Part shown: positions 1-10,199 of the stretch, one piece after another
Numbering within the stretch: position 1 is the first letter of the stretch
Layout: every line of letters begins with the position of its first letter
Source: Yponomeuta sedellus
Taxonomy: Eukaryota > Arthropoda > Insecta > Lepidoptera > Yponomeutidae
Assembly: GCA_934045075.1 (NCBI GenBank)
Contig: OW203727.1
Location: forward strand, 15,994,861-16,058,860
DNA length: 64,000 nt
Reading direction: 5' to 3'
Translations under genes and position numbers: made by a program
The notes under the pieces: model-generated
The model's database searches: none
What the model was told of the DNA's origin: nothing
Seen by the model: the letters and a program-made list of their open reading frames with translations, nothing else

Positions 1-291
1 ATTTCATGTTCATTTCATATCAATAAAAAAAATCTACTGAAGTCTTGGCTGTATGGGCATAGTTCCCTTTGCCTACCAGAATCTCTGCTTATTAAAATAA
101 TTTTATTTTAATAAATTGCTCAATTTTTTCGCAACTGTATTAAAAATAGTCGTTCAGTACACGTGCGGAACCGTCATTGCAACTTGTTCCGACTGTCAAC
201 CCTCGCCTTCGGCTGCGCCTCGGCTCGGGTAGACATTTGTCGGAACTCTTTGCATTGACAGCCTTTCCGCACTTGTAATGAAATATACTAT
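1..291 (+). repeat. Hairpin-cored repeat, left copy of an inverted pair
   Basis: This copy reappears in reverse complement at 3808-4130 with only a few differences, apart from about 60 bp missing here near position 95. Its core is a hairpin whose arms lie at 163-193 and 239-272, both starting from GTGCGGAA and running to GTTCCGAC, around a GC-rich loop. It may extend left of the window. No coding capacity is seen. The long inverted arrangement is visible in the sequence; whether it is one large element or two insertions is undecided. Confidence 0.7.
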
Positions 292-663
292 TTTATACAT
301 ATTTAGACATTTCTGTGCAAATAGATTTTCATTTCAATTTCTTTTTCAAATTCCTTTTTTAATCTGTGTTACGTAAATGACCTACGTATGCGTATGTAAA
401 TGTCTTTGCTCTTATTTGGTCACCAAAGCGAAGTAGTACAAGTAATTTATTTGTTAAATTCCTTCTCACAGAGGTATTAAACAACAAAATATGTACAATA
501 TGAGTAATCAAGACTTATTCCTATGTGAAAGACTGGAGTCCATACTAGGAAAGATCCTGTGCGGCATAACTCCAGGCCCTCACGAAACTAATAATGCATT
601 GTTTCTCTATTGTATTATTTTTGTGGGTTAATAATATAATCAGCCTCGTTCCCAAATCGCAGT
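292..663. other. AT-rich spacer, nothing recognised
   Basis: No open frame, RNA gene or repeat was recognised in this stretch. Confidence 0.5.
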
Positions 664-1310
664 AAAAATATAAGTAGTATTTCTTAATGATTCGCGATAC
701 TCGCACATAGTTATCTAATATAATATAACTAAGTACAGTTAATATGAGTAATCAGAAGCGCTCGTGGCCTAGCCAAACCGAGTGATAAGAATCAATCACT
801 TGAGTTAAACAACAGGCGCGGTCAGGTGCAGGATGGGTGACCGTCCCGTGACTACCGCTACTGACATTTTTTCCGAGCGCTTCCGTGCTTCGCAAGGCAC
901 GTAAAGCCGTTGGTGCCGGCTGTCATGTAATGGCAGTCGTTAAGCCATGCCGGCTGTCAGCCTTATGGGCGGCTTGATAACTTCTAACAGTAAGGCCCGC
1001 CACTGTCTTACAATCCTCCACCAACCCGGACTTGGCCCCCATGGTGGCGTATGGCCTAAAATTCCTGTGACGCAGGAAGAGACCCGTGCCCCAGCAGTGG
1101 GGTCATACAAGGGTTGATATCGAACAGTTAATATTATTTGTACTTACTCGCCACTTCAGTCTACCCGTGACCCACGGCAACTGCAACGCTGCCGAAACGT
1201 CGGGAATTATAGATATATTGGCCTTTTTGCATCTACTTAATGATTACGTTTTACCTAATAAATAATCGCGATTAGATCCGTTTAATATGCTCAAGTAATA
1301 ATAAGCTCAA
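664..1310. repeat. Dispersed repeat carrying the GAAACGTCGG motif, split by a SINE
   Basis: The left part (about 670-745) and right part (about 1185-1300) match the left and right parts of the palindromic repeat at 54516-54726, including the stretches TTAATGATTCGCGATAC and ACCTAATAAATAATCGCGAT. The 5S-headed SINE at 746-1123 sits inside, so this repeat is older. Unlike the 54.6 kb copy its arms are no longer perfectly paired. Confidence 0.6.
746..1123 (+). mobile_element. 5S rRNA-headed SINE, subfamily A, full length
   Basis: The first ~130 nt resemble 5S ribosomal RNA: a GAGTTAAA(C)AAC block (A-box region) is followed by GGCGCGGTCAG and GGATGGGTGACCG (C box), in the order and spacing of the 5S internal control region recognised by TFIIIA and polymerase III. 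The decamer GAAGCGCTCG (755-764) is complementary to CGAGCGCTTC (874-883), like the closing helix I of 5S RNA. The body then continues to GGGTTGATATCG. The 11-bp ACAGTTAATAT at 735-745 and 1124-1134 is a likely target-site duplication. It has no protein, so it needs LINE enzymes in trans. Confidence 0.8.
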
Positions 1311-2004
1311 TAAAACATTTGATCAATCCATCCCATATCGATGGAACTCGACATCTTCGGGTCAAAGAACTAAACGTCTCCGGCACGAATGCTCGAGGAA
1401 CGGTAAATATTTAGAAGATATTTAGAGAACAATTATCAAGAGACCGCGATACGCTTTTTTGTAACCACCGGCGCCTACCTCGTGCCGTCACGGACACCGT
1501 GCACCGCGTCCATCGCTACTTTGGGCGACAACACTCCGATCCGGCGCTAGTGAGAACCAGGAATGATTAGCTAGGCTTCTGAATCTGTCGTACAGAAGTC
1601 AGGTGATACTGTCGAGGTTTTGATTGCATCGTAATAGTCTGTCTCTAGAATCTCTAGCAATGATATCATTTTCTTTGAGCATTGCGGTCTCTGCTCGGTT
1701 TTTAAACATAACTTCATGCCAAGGTTACTGATTAGGTATGTACTGAGTTTAGTCATCGTGACTGTGAAGCCCGGTCGTCTTTATCAGTATCGTAGTTACA
1801 TACCTAGTAAAGAGAATATATAGATAGATAGAATATTCATTATAATAATTATGTAAACCAGGAATACCATAAGAAGACTATCAAACTCACAAGAATGAAT
1901 TAATGTGATCTGCTGATAAATGGATTTGTAAAGTCGATAGAAGTACTTACGTAATTTTTTTACTTGCTGTCATCCATTGCTGAGGTGTAAAGGTGGATGT
2001 TCCT
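1311..2004. other. Spacer with a GC-rich patch
   Basis: No gene recognised. Positions 1450-1560 are notably GC-rich against the background and, read on the minus strand, contain a short frame that ends at ACGAGGTAGG, which could be a splice donor. The evidence is too thin to call an exon. Confidence 0.3.
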
Positions 2005-2200
2005 GCAATATTGTAGCCTGCTTACGTCCCACTGTATGGCACAGGCTTTCTCTCAGACACAGAGTATGGGCTTAATCTCTACGCGTGCCCACCGCGGTTA
2101 AGAAATTTCAAGCGCTGAGTTATGTGAAGACCGCAGATACTAAGGTAACCTCACGATGTTTTCCTTCAAACTTAGCGAGTGGTATTGCTACTTTATAGGA
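2005..2200 (-). mobile_element. tRNA-SINE-II, 3' body fragment
   Basis: Read on the minus strand it carries the family signature: a GGAAAACATCGTGAGG block, a dyad around the trait CTCAGCGCTTGAAAT, a CGCGGTGGGCACGCG block and AAGCCCATACTCTC. The same order is seen at 17660, 23342, 25985, 47164 and 61590. The tRNA-like head is missing. Confidence 0.65.
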
Positions 2201-2813
2201 CTTTGCTTTCTAAGTTACGTGCCTTTGTGAACATATCTGGGCATTTGTACGTTACGACGGATAACACCTAACGTCTGTTTCATACACCTACAATCCATGG
2301 TTGAATATGAAAATTCGATGCGCATTACAAAGTCAATTAACGCACAGATGAACAAGCAGACTGCAAAGCAATGTATTCGACTCTTCTCATAATAAACTTC
2401 GAATTGTATTTCTAAGAAATTCGGTCCTGGGAATGCCATATTATTATCTAATCTACCCTCCAAAATCAGATACCTACCTAATGCTCCCGCTGATGATGTG
2501 ACGATGAGCTTAGGCCCCTAAGCCAAGCTCTTCCTAAAAACGCTACAAGAATATCTATTGTCATTGTTTTGTCTCAACATATTTTGTCATTGTTTTATGA
2601 CAAAGTAATAATGTAAATAATACAAATAATAAAAGATATTCAAGCAAGCCAAGTAAGCGTTACTTCAACCTTGAAGACGACAAAAAAGTGTAAAACTTGT
2701 GCGGACTTGTTTATCCTTGCCATAATATCGTCTAATGTAATACCACTAAGTGGACAGCCACTAACCATGTAAGACAAATACAATATTCTTTATCGCATGT
2801 ACACCAGAAATTA
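2201..2813. other. Spacer, nothing recognised
   Basis: AT-rich sequence with only short chance frames. No known repeat boundary was seen. Confidence 0.5.
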
Positions 2814-3053
2814 CAGTATATTCATCCTTACTTGTCCAATTTAGTAAACAAGATTGTAACCTCAAAATTAATATTTTATGCCAGAAATAGATGTTTTCTT
2901 GCAATTTCATGAACTTTGTTTATTGGCAGCGTGTTATCTAAAATAGTGTCCCGGGTTACTTCATTTACAGGAATATGGCAGTTTTCGACTAAATTCATAC
3001 TTTACCGGTAGAATCTTGTTTACTAAATTGGACAAGTAACGATAAATAGACTG
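2814..3053. mobile_element. Tc1/mariner-like MITE, family B, copy 1
   Basis: A 240-bp element with ~40-bp terminal inverted repeats built on CAGT...TTACTTGTCCAATTT. A second copy lies at 40322-40577. Ends starting CAGT next to TA suggest a Tc1/mariner-type transposase mobilised it. It has no coding capacity. Confidence 0.7.
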
Positions 3054-3807
3054 CACATGAGAGACTTAAACAATAACATAGGTAGGTACTTAGTTAAGGT
3101 ACATCTTCTATGATGCCTCAACTATTCTTCACTGCAAAAGATCCTATATTTAGCTTTCCATATACCTAGTTTATTTCATTTGTTTCCAGTGTTCCATAGA
3201 GGCAGTTCCATATATCCTAGGCAAAGGTGTAACATTTAAAAGTTTATTCCCATAGATGGCACTAGCGGCGTTCCTTTGATTGGTGGAACACGGTTTGCTA
3301 TTCGACCACTGGACCACACAGGTAGATTCCTTACAGGTAAACTTGTTCGTTCCGTCCATCCTGAGCCCCAAAAAGAACCCTTATCACGGGGCATCAACGA
3401 GTATTGTTGTGCGATAGATAGCTCAAGGTTAGCTGGTTGTGTGGTATTGATGTTCACATAATTGCTCGCTCTTTGTCGCCGCCGACAACGCGAAGACTGT
3501 CGACGGACGTGGTGGAAAATAAAGGCTTATTTTCTGCCAAAGAACCTCTATGGTCATTTTGACCTGACATTTATCATTTTCTATAGGTACTGTACTAGCT
3601 GACCCCGGAAGCGTTGTTTTGAAGAATTATTTAGCGTAAAATCTATTCTAAAAAAATTAACAATTATGTAGACATAAAATTTCAAGAAGCGGTAAAGCCG
3701 TTTCGGAGGAGTTCGATAATATACAGAAACACTATGACACAATCCTGTGAGCTGTGCCTGGCGGTGCACCCGCGGCTTATCAATTTCCCCATGGGAATAA
3801 TAGTAAG
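3054..3807. other. Non-coding stretch with a degenerate repeat
   Basis: Several overlapping short frames on both strands near 3171-3461 shadow one another and match nothing recognised. From about 3595 to 3735 there is a decayed stretch (CCGGAAGCGTTGTTTT, then AAGCCGTTTCGGAGG) of the kind seen as dispersed insect repeats. I could not find its boundaries. Confidence 0.35.
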
Positions 3808-4130
3808 TATATTTCATTACAAGTGCGGAAAGGCTGTCATTGCAAAGAGTTCCGACTAATGTCTACCCGAGCCGAGGCGCAGCCGAAGGCGAGGGTTGAC
3901 AGTCGGAACAAGTTGCAATGACGGTTCCGCACGTGTACTGAACGACTATTTTTAATACAGTTGCGAAAAAATGAAGCAATTTAATGAAGAAAAAATATTT
4001 AGAAAATAGCGCCAACCGTAAAAGAATATAAGCAGATTTTTTTTCTTCACCCATTCTGGTAGGCAAAGGGAACTATGCCCATACAGCCAAGTCTTCAGCA
4101 GAATTTTTTTATTGATATGAAATGAAAATA
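3808..4130 (-). repeat. Hairpin-cored repeat, right copy of the inverted pair
   Basis: Reverse complement of 1-291. The hairpin arms are at 3823-3856 and 3902-3932. This copy keeps a ~60-bp segment lost on the left. Short open frames here (for example on the minus strand at 3863-4066) simply read through the repeat. Confidence 0.7.
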
Positions 4131-4760
4131 AATTTAATGAGACGAAATGAAATGAACCCTAACCTAACTCATTCAAATCATTAAATCTGATTTTGAAACA
4201 AATTAGTAGCTTTTTTTAGAAATATACGTATTCGAATGAATCATAAAAACTTCTATTAATTTTGTTAGTAAAAACTTCATGGTTTGTTTTTATTTTTAAA
4301 TAGACATTATTTTGTCAGTTAGGAAAGAGAACGCACGAGTGCGGGAAAGGTAAAAAAAAAGCACGAGTGTGTAATACTAATAGCCCACTTCCCGAACGCT
4401 ATACGTCCCTGCAATACACCACTTTTTGAGCAACTGTATTAAAAAATATTTTCCCGCATTAAAACGAAGCCTATGTGTTAATCCAGGATGTCAGCTAACT
4501 CCATACAAAATTTTCTTAAAATATCTCCAGCCGTTTGGACGTGAAAAAGTAACAAACACACAAAACAAACAAACTCACAAACTTTCGCCTTTATAATGCT
4601 AGTGTGATTAGATTCATAATTTTTTTATGGCTTTTCGCTGACTCATACGTCAAATATATTCAGAACATCCGAAAATTCCATTGAAGGTGATGATTGGGGT
4701 TGTTGCAAGAATAAGACATTTAAATTAAAAAGATGTCTTTAATTAGTAGTTACTCAAGGG
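4131..4760. other. Spacer with decayed dispersed repeats
   Basis: Positions 4420-4460 (GCAACTGTATTAAAAA) echo the flank of the hairpin repeat at 3808-4130. Positions 4475-4610 hold an AT-rich decayed repeat with CTCCATACAAAATTTT and AAAAAGTAACAAACA blocks. No gene is seen. Confidence 0.4.
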
Positions 4761-4821
4761 TCATTTCATTTAATTTCATATTTTTATTAGGAAAATAAAA
4801 ATATGAAATTAAATGAAATGA
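4761..4821. repeat. Perfect 28-bp inverted repeat at the LINE tail
   Basis: Arms 4761-4788 and 4794-4821 are perfectly complementary, with a 5-nt loop. The repeat abuts the 3' end of the minus-strand LINE that follows, so the tail of that insertion seems to have folded back and been copied. Confidence 0.8.
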
Positions 4822-6036
4822 AAAGGTTTTATTCAAAGTAGCACAGAAACTGCGGCTTAATGAACGTTACAATTCAAACTAGGTGTCCATTTCAAAATCT
4901 AGATCATTTAGGAGAAAAAATGGACAAAAAAACTCCTAACTTAGTCTTTTCAAAAGTCCTTAATTACCATAGTTTACATTATAAACATAGAACTCATACA
5001 TTGTACTGGCTTTCGTTCCAGACCTCATTGTCATCTAAATAATCCTTTATGTTAAAGTAGCCTTTTTGGCACAAAGTGTGCTTAACATATTTTTTGAACC
5101 GCGATTCAGGCAAGCTTAATATATCTTCAGGGATTTTATTATAGAAGCGTATACAATGCCCCATGAAGGATGTATTAACCTTTGCCAGCCTAAATAGTGG
5201 GAACAAAAGTTTATGTTTATTTCTAGTATTTACATTGTGTTGGCTACCTAAAGTTTTAAAGTTACTGATATTTTTTCTAACGTACATAATGTTTTCATAT
5301 ATATACTGACTGGCAACTGTCAGGATGTTAGTTTCTTTAAAGAAATCTCTTAACGAATCTCTACTACCCAGCCTATAAATGAATCTGATCGCTTTCTTCT
5401 GCAAGACGAAGATGGTCTCAATGTCTGCTGCCCGTCCCCACAGTAGTATGCCATAGGACTTATGACTATGGAAGTAACTAAAATAAACAAGCCTAGCAGT
5501 TGCGACGTCAGTTAGTTCCCTAATTCTTTTGACTGCATATGCTGCTGAACTAAGCCTATTTGCTAATTTTTCTATATGAGGACCCCATTGAATCTTTGCG
5601 TCAATTGTGATACCTAGAAATACAGTTTCATTCATAAGGTCTAATTTGTCGTTCCCCAGTAAAACATTGCTGTCTACCGTTTTGACATTTGGAAGAGTGA
5701 ACTTTATACATTTCGTCTTTTTTGAATTTAACAATAAATTATTAGAAGTAAACCAATTAAGTACCCGAGAGAGAGCTTTATTTGTATTGTCAAGGTCATT
5801 TTCTTGTCTCTTAATTTTAAAAATAAGTGACGTGTCATGTGCAAATAATACTATCTCTGACATATTTTGAACCATGAACGGCAAATCATTTACATATACG
5901 AGGAAGAGGAACGGCCCCAAAATCGATCCTGTGGCACTCCTATCCTTACCTCTGACCCTGAAGATTTAGTTCTATTTATATCAGCTCTTTGAACTCTTCC
6001 TTCTAAATATGATGTTATAAGTTTTAGGCTATTAAT
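4822..6036 (-). pseudogene. 5'-truncated CR1/Daphne-like LINE, reverse transcriptase C-terminal half
   Basis: A 308-codon open stretch (5920 down to 4994) encodes the catalytic and C-terminal part of a non-LTR reverse transcriptase. GPFLFLVYVNDLP is followed by VLFAHDTSLIF, where the family catalytic FADD reads FAHD, then FLGITIDAKIQWGPHI and the C-terminal ...QKKAIRFIYRL. Just upstream, near 5930, one base is missing in the codons for the GVPQGSILGP block, shifting the frame; further homologous sequence continues to ~6036. No endonuclease or ORF1 remains. The 3' UTR (4822-4990) is shared with a second copy at 51270-51785. The catalytic substitution, frameshift and truncation make it dead. 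The clade name is inferred from motif style. Confidence 0.85.
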
Positions 6037-6058
6037 ATGATGTTATAAGTTTTAGGCT
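6006..6058. repeat. 28-bp tandem duplication at the LINE 5' junction
   Basis: AATATGATGTTATAAGTTTT starts at 6006 and again at 6034. The duplication lies exactly where LINE-like sequence ends, so it may be a product of the truncated insertion. Confidence 0.7.
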
Positions 6059-6337
6059 CATATTCACTCTCTAAGGGTACTTTACGAGGATACCTTTTTG
6101 TTTACGGTTCCGAATGGCACGGCTATTCTTCAGTAAAGTTTGGTATATTCTCATTCTGAAAAAGAGCGTTTTGCAGTACTCTATTGGGAAACATCTACAA
6201 GGTTTCGAAAATGTGTTATACTTGGTTTTTTCTAGAAGTGTTTTCACGACTTGGCCTTCAATATGTTTTTGTTCTAAAAAACTTGCGAAATGTCGTGTCT
6301 AATTTTTCAACGAAAATAACAAATTTATCTGGTGGCA

Positions 6338-6541
6338 TTATCTCCAATTCTCTTCCTCCGTCAGTACAATAAGTACTGTATATCGATTAAACGTTTTTTC
6401 TTCAACAACGCTTTTATGTGATTCCACGTAACGTATAAATAGATCACATTCATGGTGTTGCTCTGCGCATTTTTTCAACAAAACTTCACTAAGATAAACT
6501 AACAAATACTTTTTGGGCAGTTGAAGTTTGAAATCCATCAA
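6338..6541 (-). CDS. Unrecognised 67-codon open frame
   Basis: A charged, leucine-rich small frame beginning MMDFKLQLPKKYLL, with a mixed-composition leader upstream on its strand. It is not low-complexity and lies outside repeats I recognise, but I know of no family it fits and see no splice sites or second exon. It may well be chance. Confidence 0.15.
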   Translation of the reverse strand: MMDFKLQLPKKYLLVYLSEVLLKKCAEQHHECDLFIRYVESHKSVVEEKTFNRYTVLIVLTEEENWR

Positions 6542-6950
6542 TCAATCGAGCGACCGACCAAGACACGCCACGAACACATATTCAAAATCTAGCCTTCTCG
6601 GTTCACGAATCACGTGCATTTTTAACCCGTTTTTTCCGATGTAATATCAAAAAGGCTATAATTATTATAATGATTGATTTGGCTTTATGTTTCCCAATAT
6701 AAGATTCTATGCTATTTGTAATATATAATGTAACTAAATAAATTTCTTTGTGTAGTTTCGATGAAAAAACTTATGGGCCTATTTATTAGTAATAAGTATA
6801 TTTCAATTTAAAAAAATCAAACAATGCAACAAACTTTACGCACAATATTTTCTTCTCAGCATACTGGTCATAAGTGCAGTCTTCTTAGCGCTTTAACATA
6901 ATATATTTTTTCTTTTCAGGCAAAAGCTATGGCTGGAAAGGATACAACGG

Positions 6951-7328
6951 GAAGACTTATTAGAAAGCTCCGCACAGCACGCCCGAATATGCGAAATCCA
7001 TTTTGATCCTTTATCATTTTTGGTGTCTTTGAAAAGGAAACTTTTGAAAAAAGATTCTGTTCCACTCAGTATTCTCTCAGAAAAGATGTGCCTGACCAAA
7101 GAAACTCAAACTACCAAAAGTTCTGAATACAATGTTAGTGAAGACTTATTAGAAAGCTCCGCACAGCACGCCCGAATATGCGAAATCCATTTTGATCCTT
7201 TATCATTTTTGGTGTCTTTGAAAAGGAAACTTTTGAAAAAAGATTCTGTTCCACTCAGTATTCTCTCAGAAAAGATGTGCCTGACCAAAGAAACTCAAAC
7301 TACCAAAAGTTCTGAATACAATGATAGT
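6951..7328. repeat. In-frame 189-bp tandem duplication inside the THAP coding region
   Basis: Unit 1 is 6951-7139 and unit 2 is 7140-7328. I see a single difference (T/A at 7135 versus 7324). The unit is 63 codons, so the frame is kept and the CEIHF part of the THAP domain is doubled. The near-identity implies a recent event. Confidence 0.9.
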
Positions 7329-7541
7329 GATTATATAATGCAGGTTGCTGTTAAAACTGAGCCTGTTGAATAAGATGAGCCCTTAGGGAAAAGAAAATGT
7401 CTCTGGCATCCACTGCAAGATCACGATTATATAATGCTCTCAGAGAAATCCGATAAATGTAGGTACAAGCTCAAAAAGTAACCAAGGTTCAAACCCCAAC
7501 ACCGATCTCAATGGCGATGTTTTTACTCAAATGTGCTATAG

Positions 7542-7723
7542 ATAAAGCCATGTCAGAGGCCTTAAGGGCGGCTTGATAACTTCTGACAGTAAGGCCCGCC
7601 ACTGTCTTATAATCCTCCACCAACCCGGACTTGACCCCCGTGGTGGAGTATGGCCTAACCTTCCTGCGATGCAGGAAGAGACCCGTGCCCCAGCAGTGGG
7701 GACATACAAGGGTTGACAACGAC
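7542..7723 (+). mobile_element. 5S-SINE 3' half inserted in the transposase
   Basis: It begins within the SINE body (CCATGTCAGAGGCC) and ends at GGGTTGACAACGAC. GTGCTATAG at 7533-7541 and 7724-7732 is the target-site duplication. Removing the insert makes the flanking transposase sequence contiguous. The 5S-like head is absent, as expected for a 5'-truncated retroposition. Confidence 0.85.
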
Positions 7724-8696
7724 GTGCTATAGACTTTTGAGCCAAAATTTTGCTGATGTTGTTACAGAGCAAAAGAAATATAAGATAAGTTCTTGTGGAA
7801 ACGAATATAGCATGGAATATAAAATATTCTGTTTGAGATTGTTTTACACAAGTCCGAAAGCATACGACCTCTTAAGAGATACTTTGTGTTTGCCAGGTAA
7901 GTCGTCACTGAAACAGATGAAAATGCCTTTGACTACGAAATTAAACAACAGTCTGCTGGAGGTTCTCAAAACAAAAGTAGAATTGTTGCCTCACATGGAA
8001 AGAAATTGTTTACTTATTTTAGACGTAGTCGACATCAACGAAAACTTTTACTACAATATTAGAGAAGACAAAATATATGGGTTTCATGATATGGATGGTA
8101 TACAGTCACCGGAACCAGCTAAAGAAGCTTTAATAGCAATGGTTCGCGATATTTCAGACAATTACAAGCAGCTCATAGCATACGCACTATTAGGAGATTG
8201 CCGAACGAGTAAAAATATAGCTGAGTGGATTGATACTCTTATTCAAAATTTATATGGTATCTGCCTTAATGTAAGAGCAGTCGTATCAAGGTTGACTGCT
8301 GAATTTGTAGATATTATTGTCAAAAGATCTATTTCGATTGAGACACCGTGTTTTTTTGTGGAAAACAGAAAGGTTTACGTTATTTTTGATCCTTCAAACT
8401 TAATGTTAATGGTGCGTGACAACCTAATGAATAACGTTATCATATTTCAAGACAAAACTGTACAAAAAGCCAAATGGGAGTATATATCCAAGTTTTATAA
8501 GAAAGATAAAACAAAAGAATTTAAGATTGCTCCAAAGTTGACGGATGGCCACGTAAAACCGGATCGTAATGAGAAACACATTGTGGAGTTTGCTGTTCAA
8601 TTGTTTAGCTATTCAGTTGCAGTCGGCATATCGGCAGAAGGGTCACACGGAGGACGTCAGGGATGTACCTACAAAGTCAGCGATGTGATAATATGA

Positions 8697-9175
8697 GTCA
8701 ATGTTGTACTTCCGGATCACTGAACAGTATTTTGGAACACATATTTCCTATGATAAATTACAAATAAGTGGATGTGGAATAACATTTAAAATGTATGTAA
8801 ATGATAATACACTCAGCTGGGAACCTTAAGCGCTAATACGAAGAATAGTAGAACAAGATTAATTTATTTTCTACCTTCCAGACACCTCAACTTTATTCTT
8901 GTTCTTATTTTGGCAAAGCAGCTTGATGAGGTTTTTTTCCTGTTTATTTTATAAGCCACACATCAAATGATTAAGTCGACGCATATTGATGATTTAATGT
9001 GTAGAAATAATCAATGCAAAACTACCCAAATTCAATCATTGGTAGGACTGGTACACGCATGCACGCAAAAATACATTTAAATTCACTAGAACTTACTAAT
9101 TTGCTGATAAAGTATATTTATCTACTAAATCTTAAATAATTATCTTAAATTTTGATTTTTAACAGCAATCTGAAA
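8697..9175. other. Decayed downstream flank of the transposase
   Basis: No open frame or repeat was recognised. It may include the 3' end of the P-like element, but no inverted terminal repeat could be matched. Confidence 0.35.
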
Positions 9176-9212
9176 CGAGACAGTGGTGTCACTGTTTGAC
9201 ACCACTGTCTCG
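9176..9212. repeat. Perfect 16-bp hairpin followed by T-run
   Basis: Arms 9176-9191 and 9197-9212 with a 5-nt loop, then CTTTTTTTATTT. It looks like a bacterial terminator, but the context is eukaryotic, so it is recorded only as a hairpin. Confidence 0.75.
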
Positions 9213-9338
9213 CTTTTTTTATTTCACAGATTAAGCGGTGCAGTGACCATCTGACCATTCAGCAGTGCGCGCGCAGAAGTCTCTCTTGTATGATGCGCGT
9301 CGAGTGCGAGCAGCAGCGGTGTAGCGGTCTGTCTCACT

Positions 9339-9350
9339 CGCGCATGCGCG
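9339..9350. promoter_or_regulatory. Candidate NRF-1/Ewg-type palindromic site
   Basis: CGCGCATGCGCG fits the NRF-1 family palindrome and sits in a GC-rich island (9235-9460) preceded by GTCTGTCTCACT. This could mark a promoter, but no downstream exon was found. Confidence 0.25.
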
Positions 9351-9532
9351 GATTGAAATGGGGTGAAGAGGGGTTCAACGCATTTTTGGCGCAAACTCCA
9401 ATGTCAGGAAATATCCACATGAGAACGGACTGGCGACGTGCTGGCGCGTTGCAAGCTAAAATAAACCTTATTATCCAGGATTAGAGACTACAATACGAGA
9501 GCAAAATGCCTGGCCATGTGTGGTGTGACAGT

Positions 9533-9615
9533 AGATAGATAGATAGAGAACATGGAAATTACACAAATATTTCTTTAAGTGATCTCTTTCAGACCACCTT
9601 TGGTTGGACTGGAGC
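9533..9615 (-). mobile_element. LINE 3'-end fragment with GATA-type tail
   Basis: On the minus strand it reads GGTGGTCTGAAAGAGATCAC... and ends in a (CTAT)n tail. The same 3'-end signature (GGTTGTCTGGAAGAAAT..TTTTAG..ATAAGGCCGCC) recurs at 11444, 18586, 32143, 37350, 52583 and 55727. Confidence 0.5.
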
Positions 9616-9856
9616 AATATATTGGAGAAAGAAGTAGATGTACAAAATAAATCACAATATTTTAAATACATATGAATAAAACATGCTTATTAAAAAAAAA
9701 TATTATACTAACTGTAAATAATACACACAAATAGAAAGTGATATAAAAATATATTTATTATAAAAACATAATATATGAACAGGACATAAATATATACCAA
9801 ATAGCAGAACAGTACCTACTACAAATAACAGCAAAGGTTAGCGAGATAGCATTCTT

Positions 9857-9945
9857 TTAAAAAACGTATTTAGAGGCTAAAATTCCACCCATGCCGGGAC
9901 TCGAACCCGCGACCTCTGGCTAACCGTGCCATTCTTACCAAACCG
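9857..9945 (-). mobile_element. tRNA-SINE-I fragment
   Basis: On the minus strand: box B-like GGTTCGAGTCCCGG, then CATGGGTGGAATTTTAGCC and the AAATACGTTTTTT tail segment. The tRNA-like 5' half is truncated. Confidence 0.7.
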
Positions 9946-10199
9946 CAGCATTCTTTTACCATTAGAATAATTAATAAGGTTAATTTTTAATTTAGGCACT
10001 GAGAAACGAACTTCTATGGACAATTCGATGAACACAGAGTCAATTGACAGGTAGGAGGAAGACCGGCTACGCAATGTACATCGAATTTTAATTTTTATGA
10101 ATTGTGTTTTTCTAAAACCTTTACATTTACGTTGCAAAGTGGCCCTTAATGTAAGTGAATAGAGTACCCGCGTTTAAACGTTAATGATCCGTCAAGCGT

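Larger units (their letters stand above)
6920..8696 (+). pseudogene. Broken P-element / THAP9-like transposase
   Basis: After an acceptor-like TTTTCTTTTCAG ending at 6919, the frame encodes the end of a THAP zinc-binding domain: a W, then ARICEIHFDP with the C-x2-H of the C2CH signature, and LLKKDSVPL. The first CxxC half, expected in an upstream exon, was not found. A stop falls at 7371-7373. After a SINE insertion (7542-7723) coding resumes and stays open to 8696. It carries P-element transposase features: LLILDVVDINENF, KVYVIFDPSNLMLMVRDN and IAPKLTDGHVKP followed by VQLFSYSVAVGI, matching the conserved block after the RNase-H-like core. The missing start, internal stop, duplication and SINE make it a pseudogene. 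No terminal repeats were identified. Confidence 0.75.

Noticed and set aside
1450..1560. GC-rich minus-strand exon candidate
   Set aside because: Only a donor-like ACGAGGTAGG and base composition support it; no acceptor, family match or neighbouring exon.
7020..7373. Stand-alone 117-codon gene
   Set aside because: It starts inside the THAP segment, consists mostly of the 189-bp duplication and is part of the broken transposase.
9176..9212. Rho-independent terminator
   Set aside because: Hairpin plus T-run looks right, but the context is eukaryotic and there is no gene upstream.
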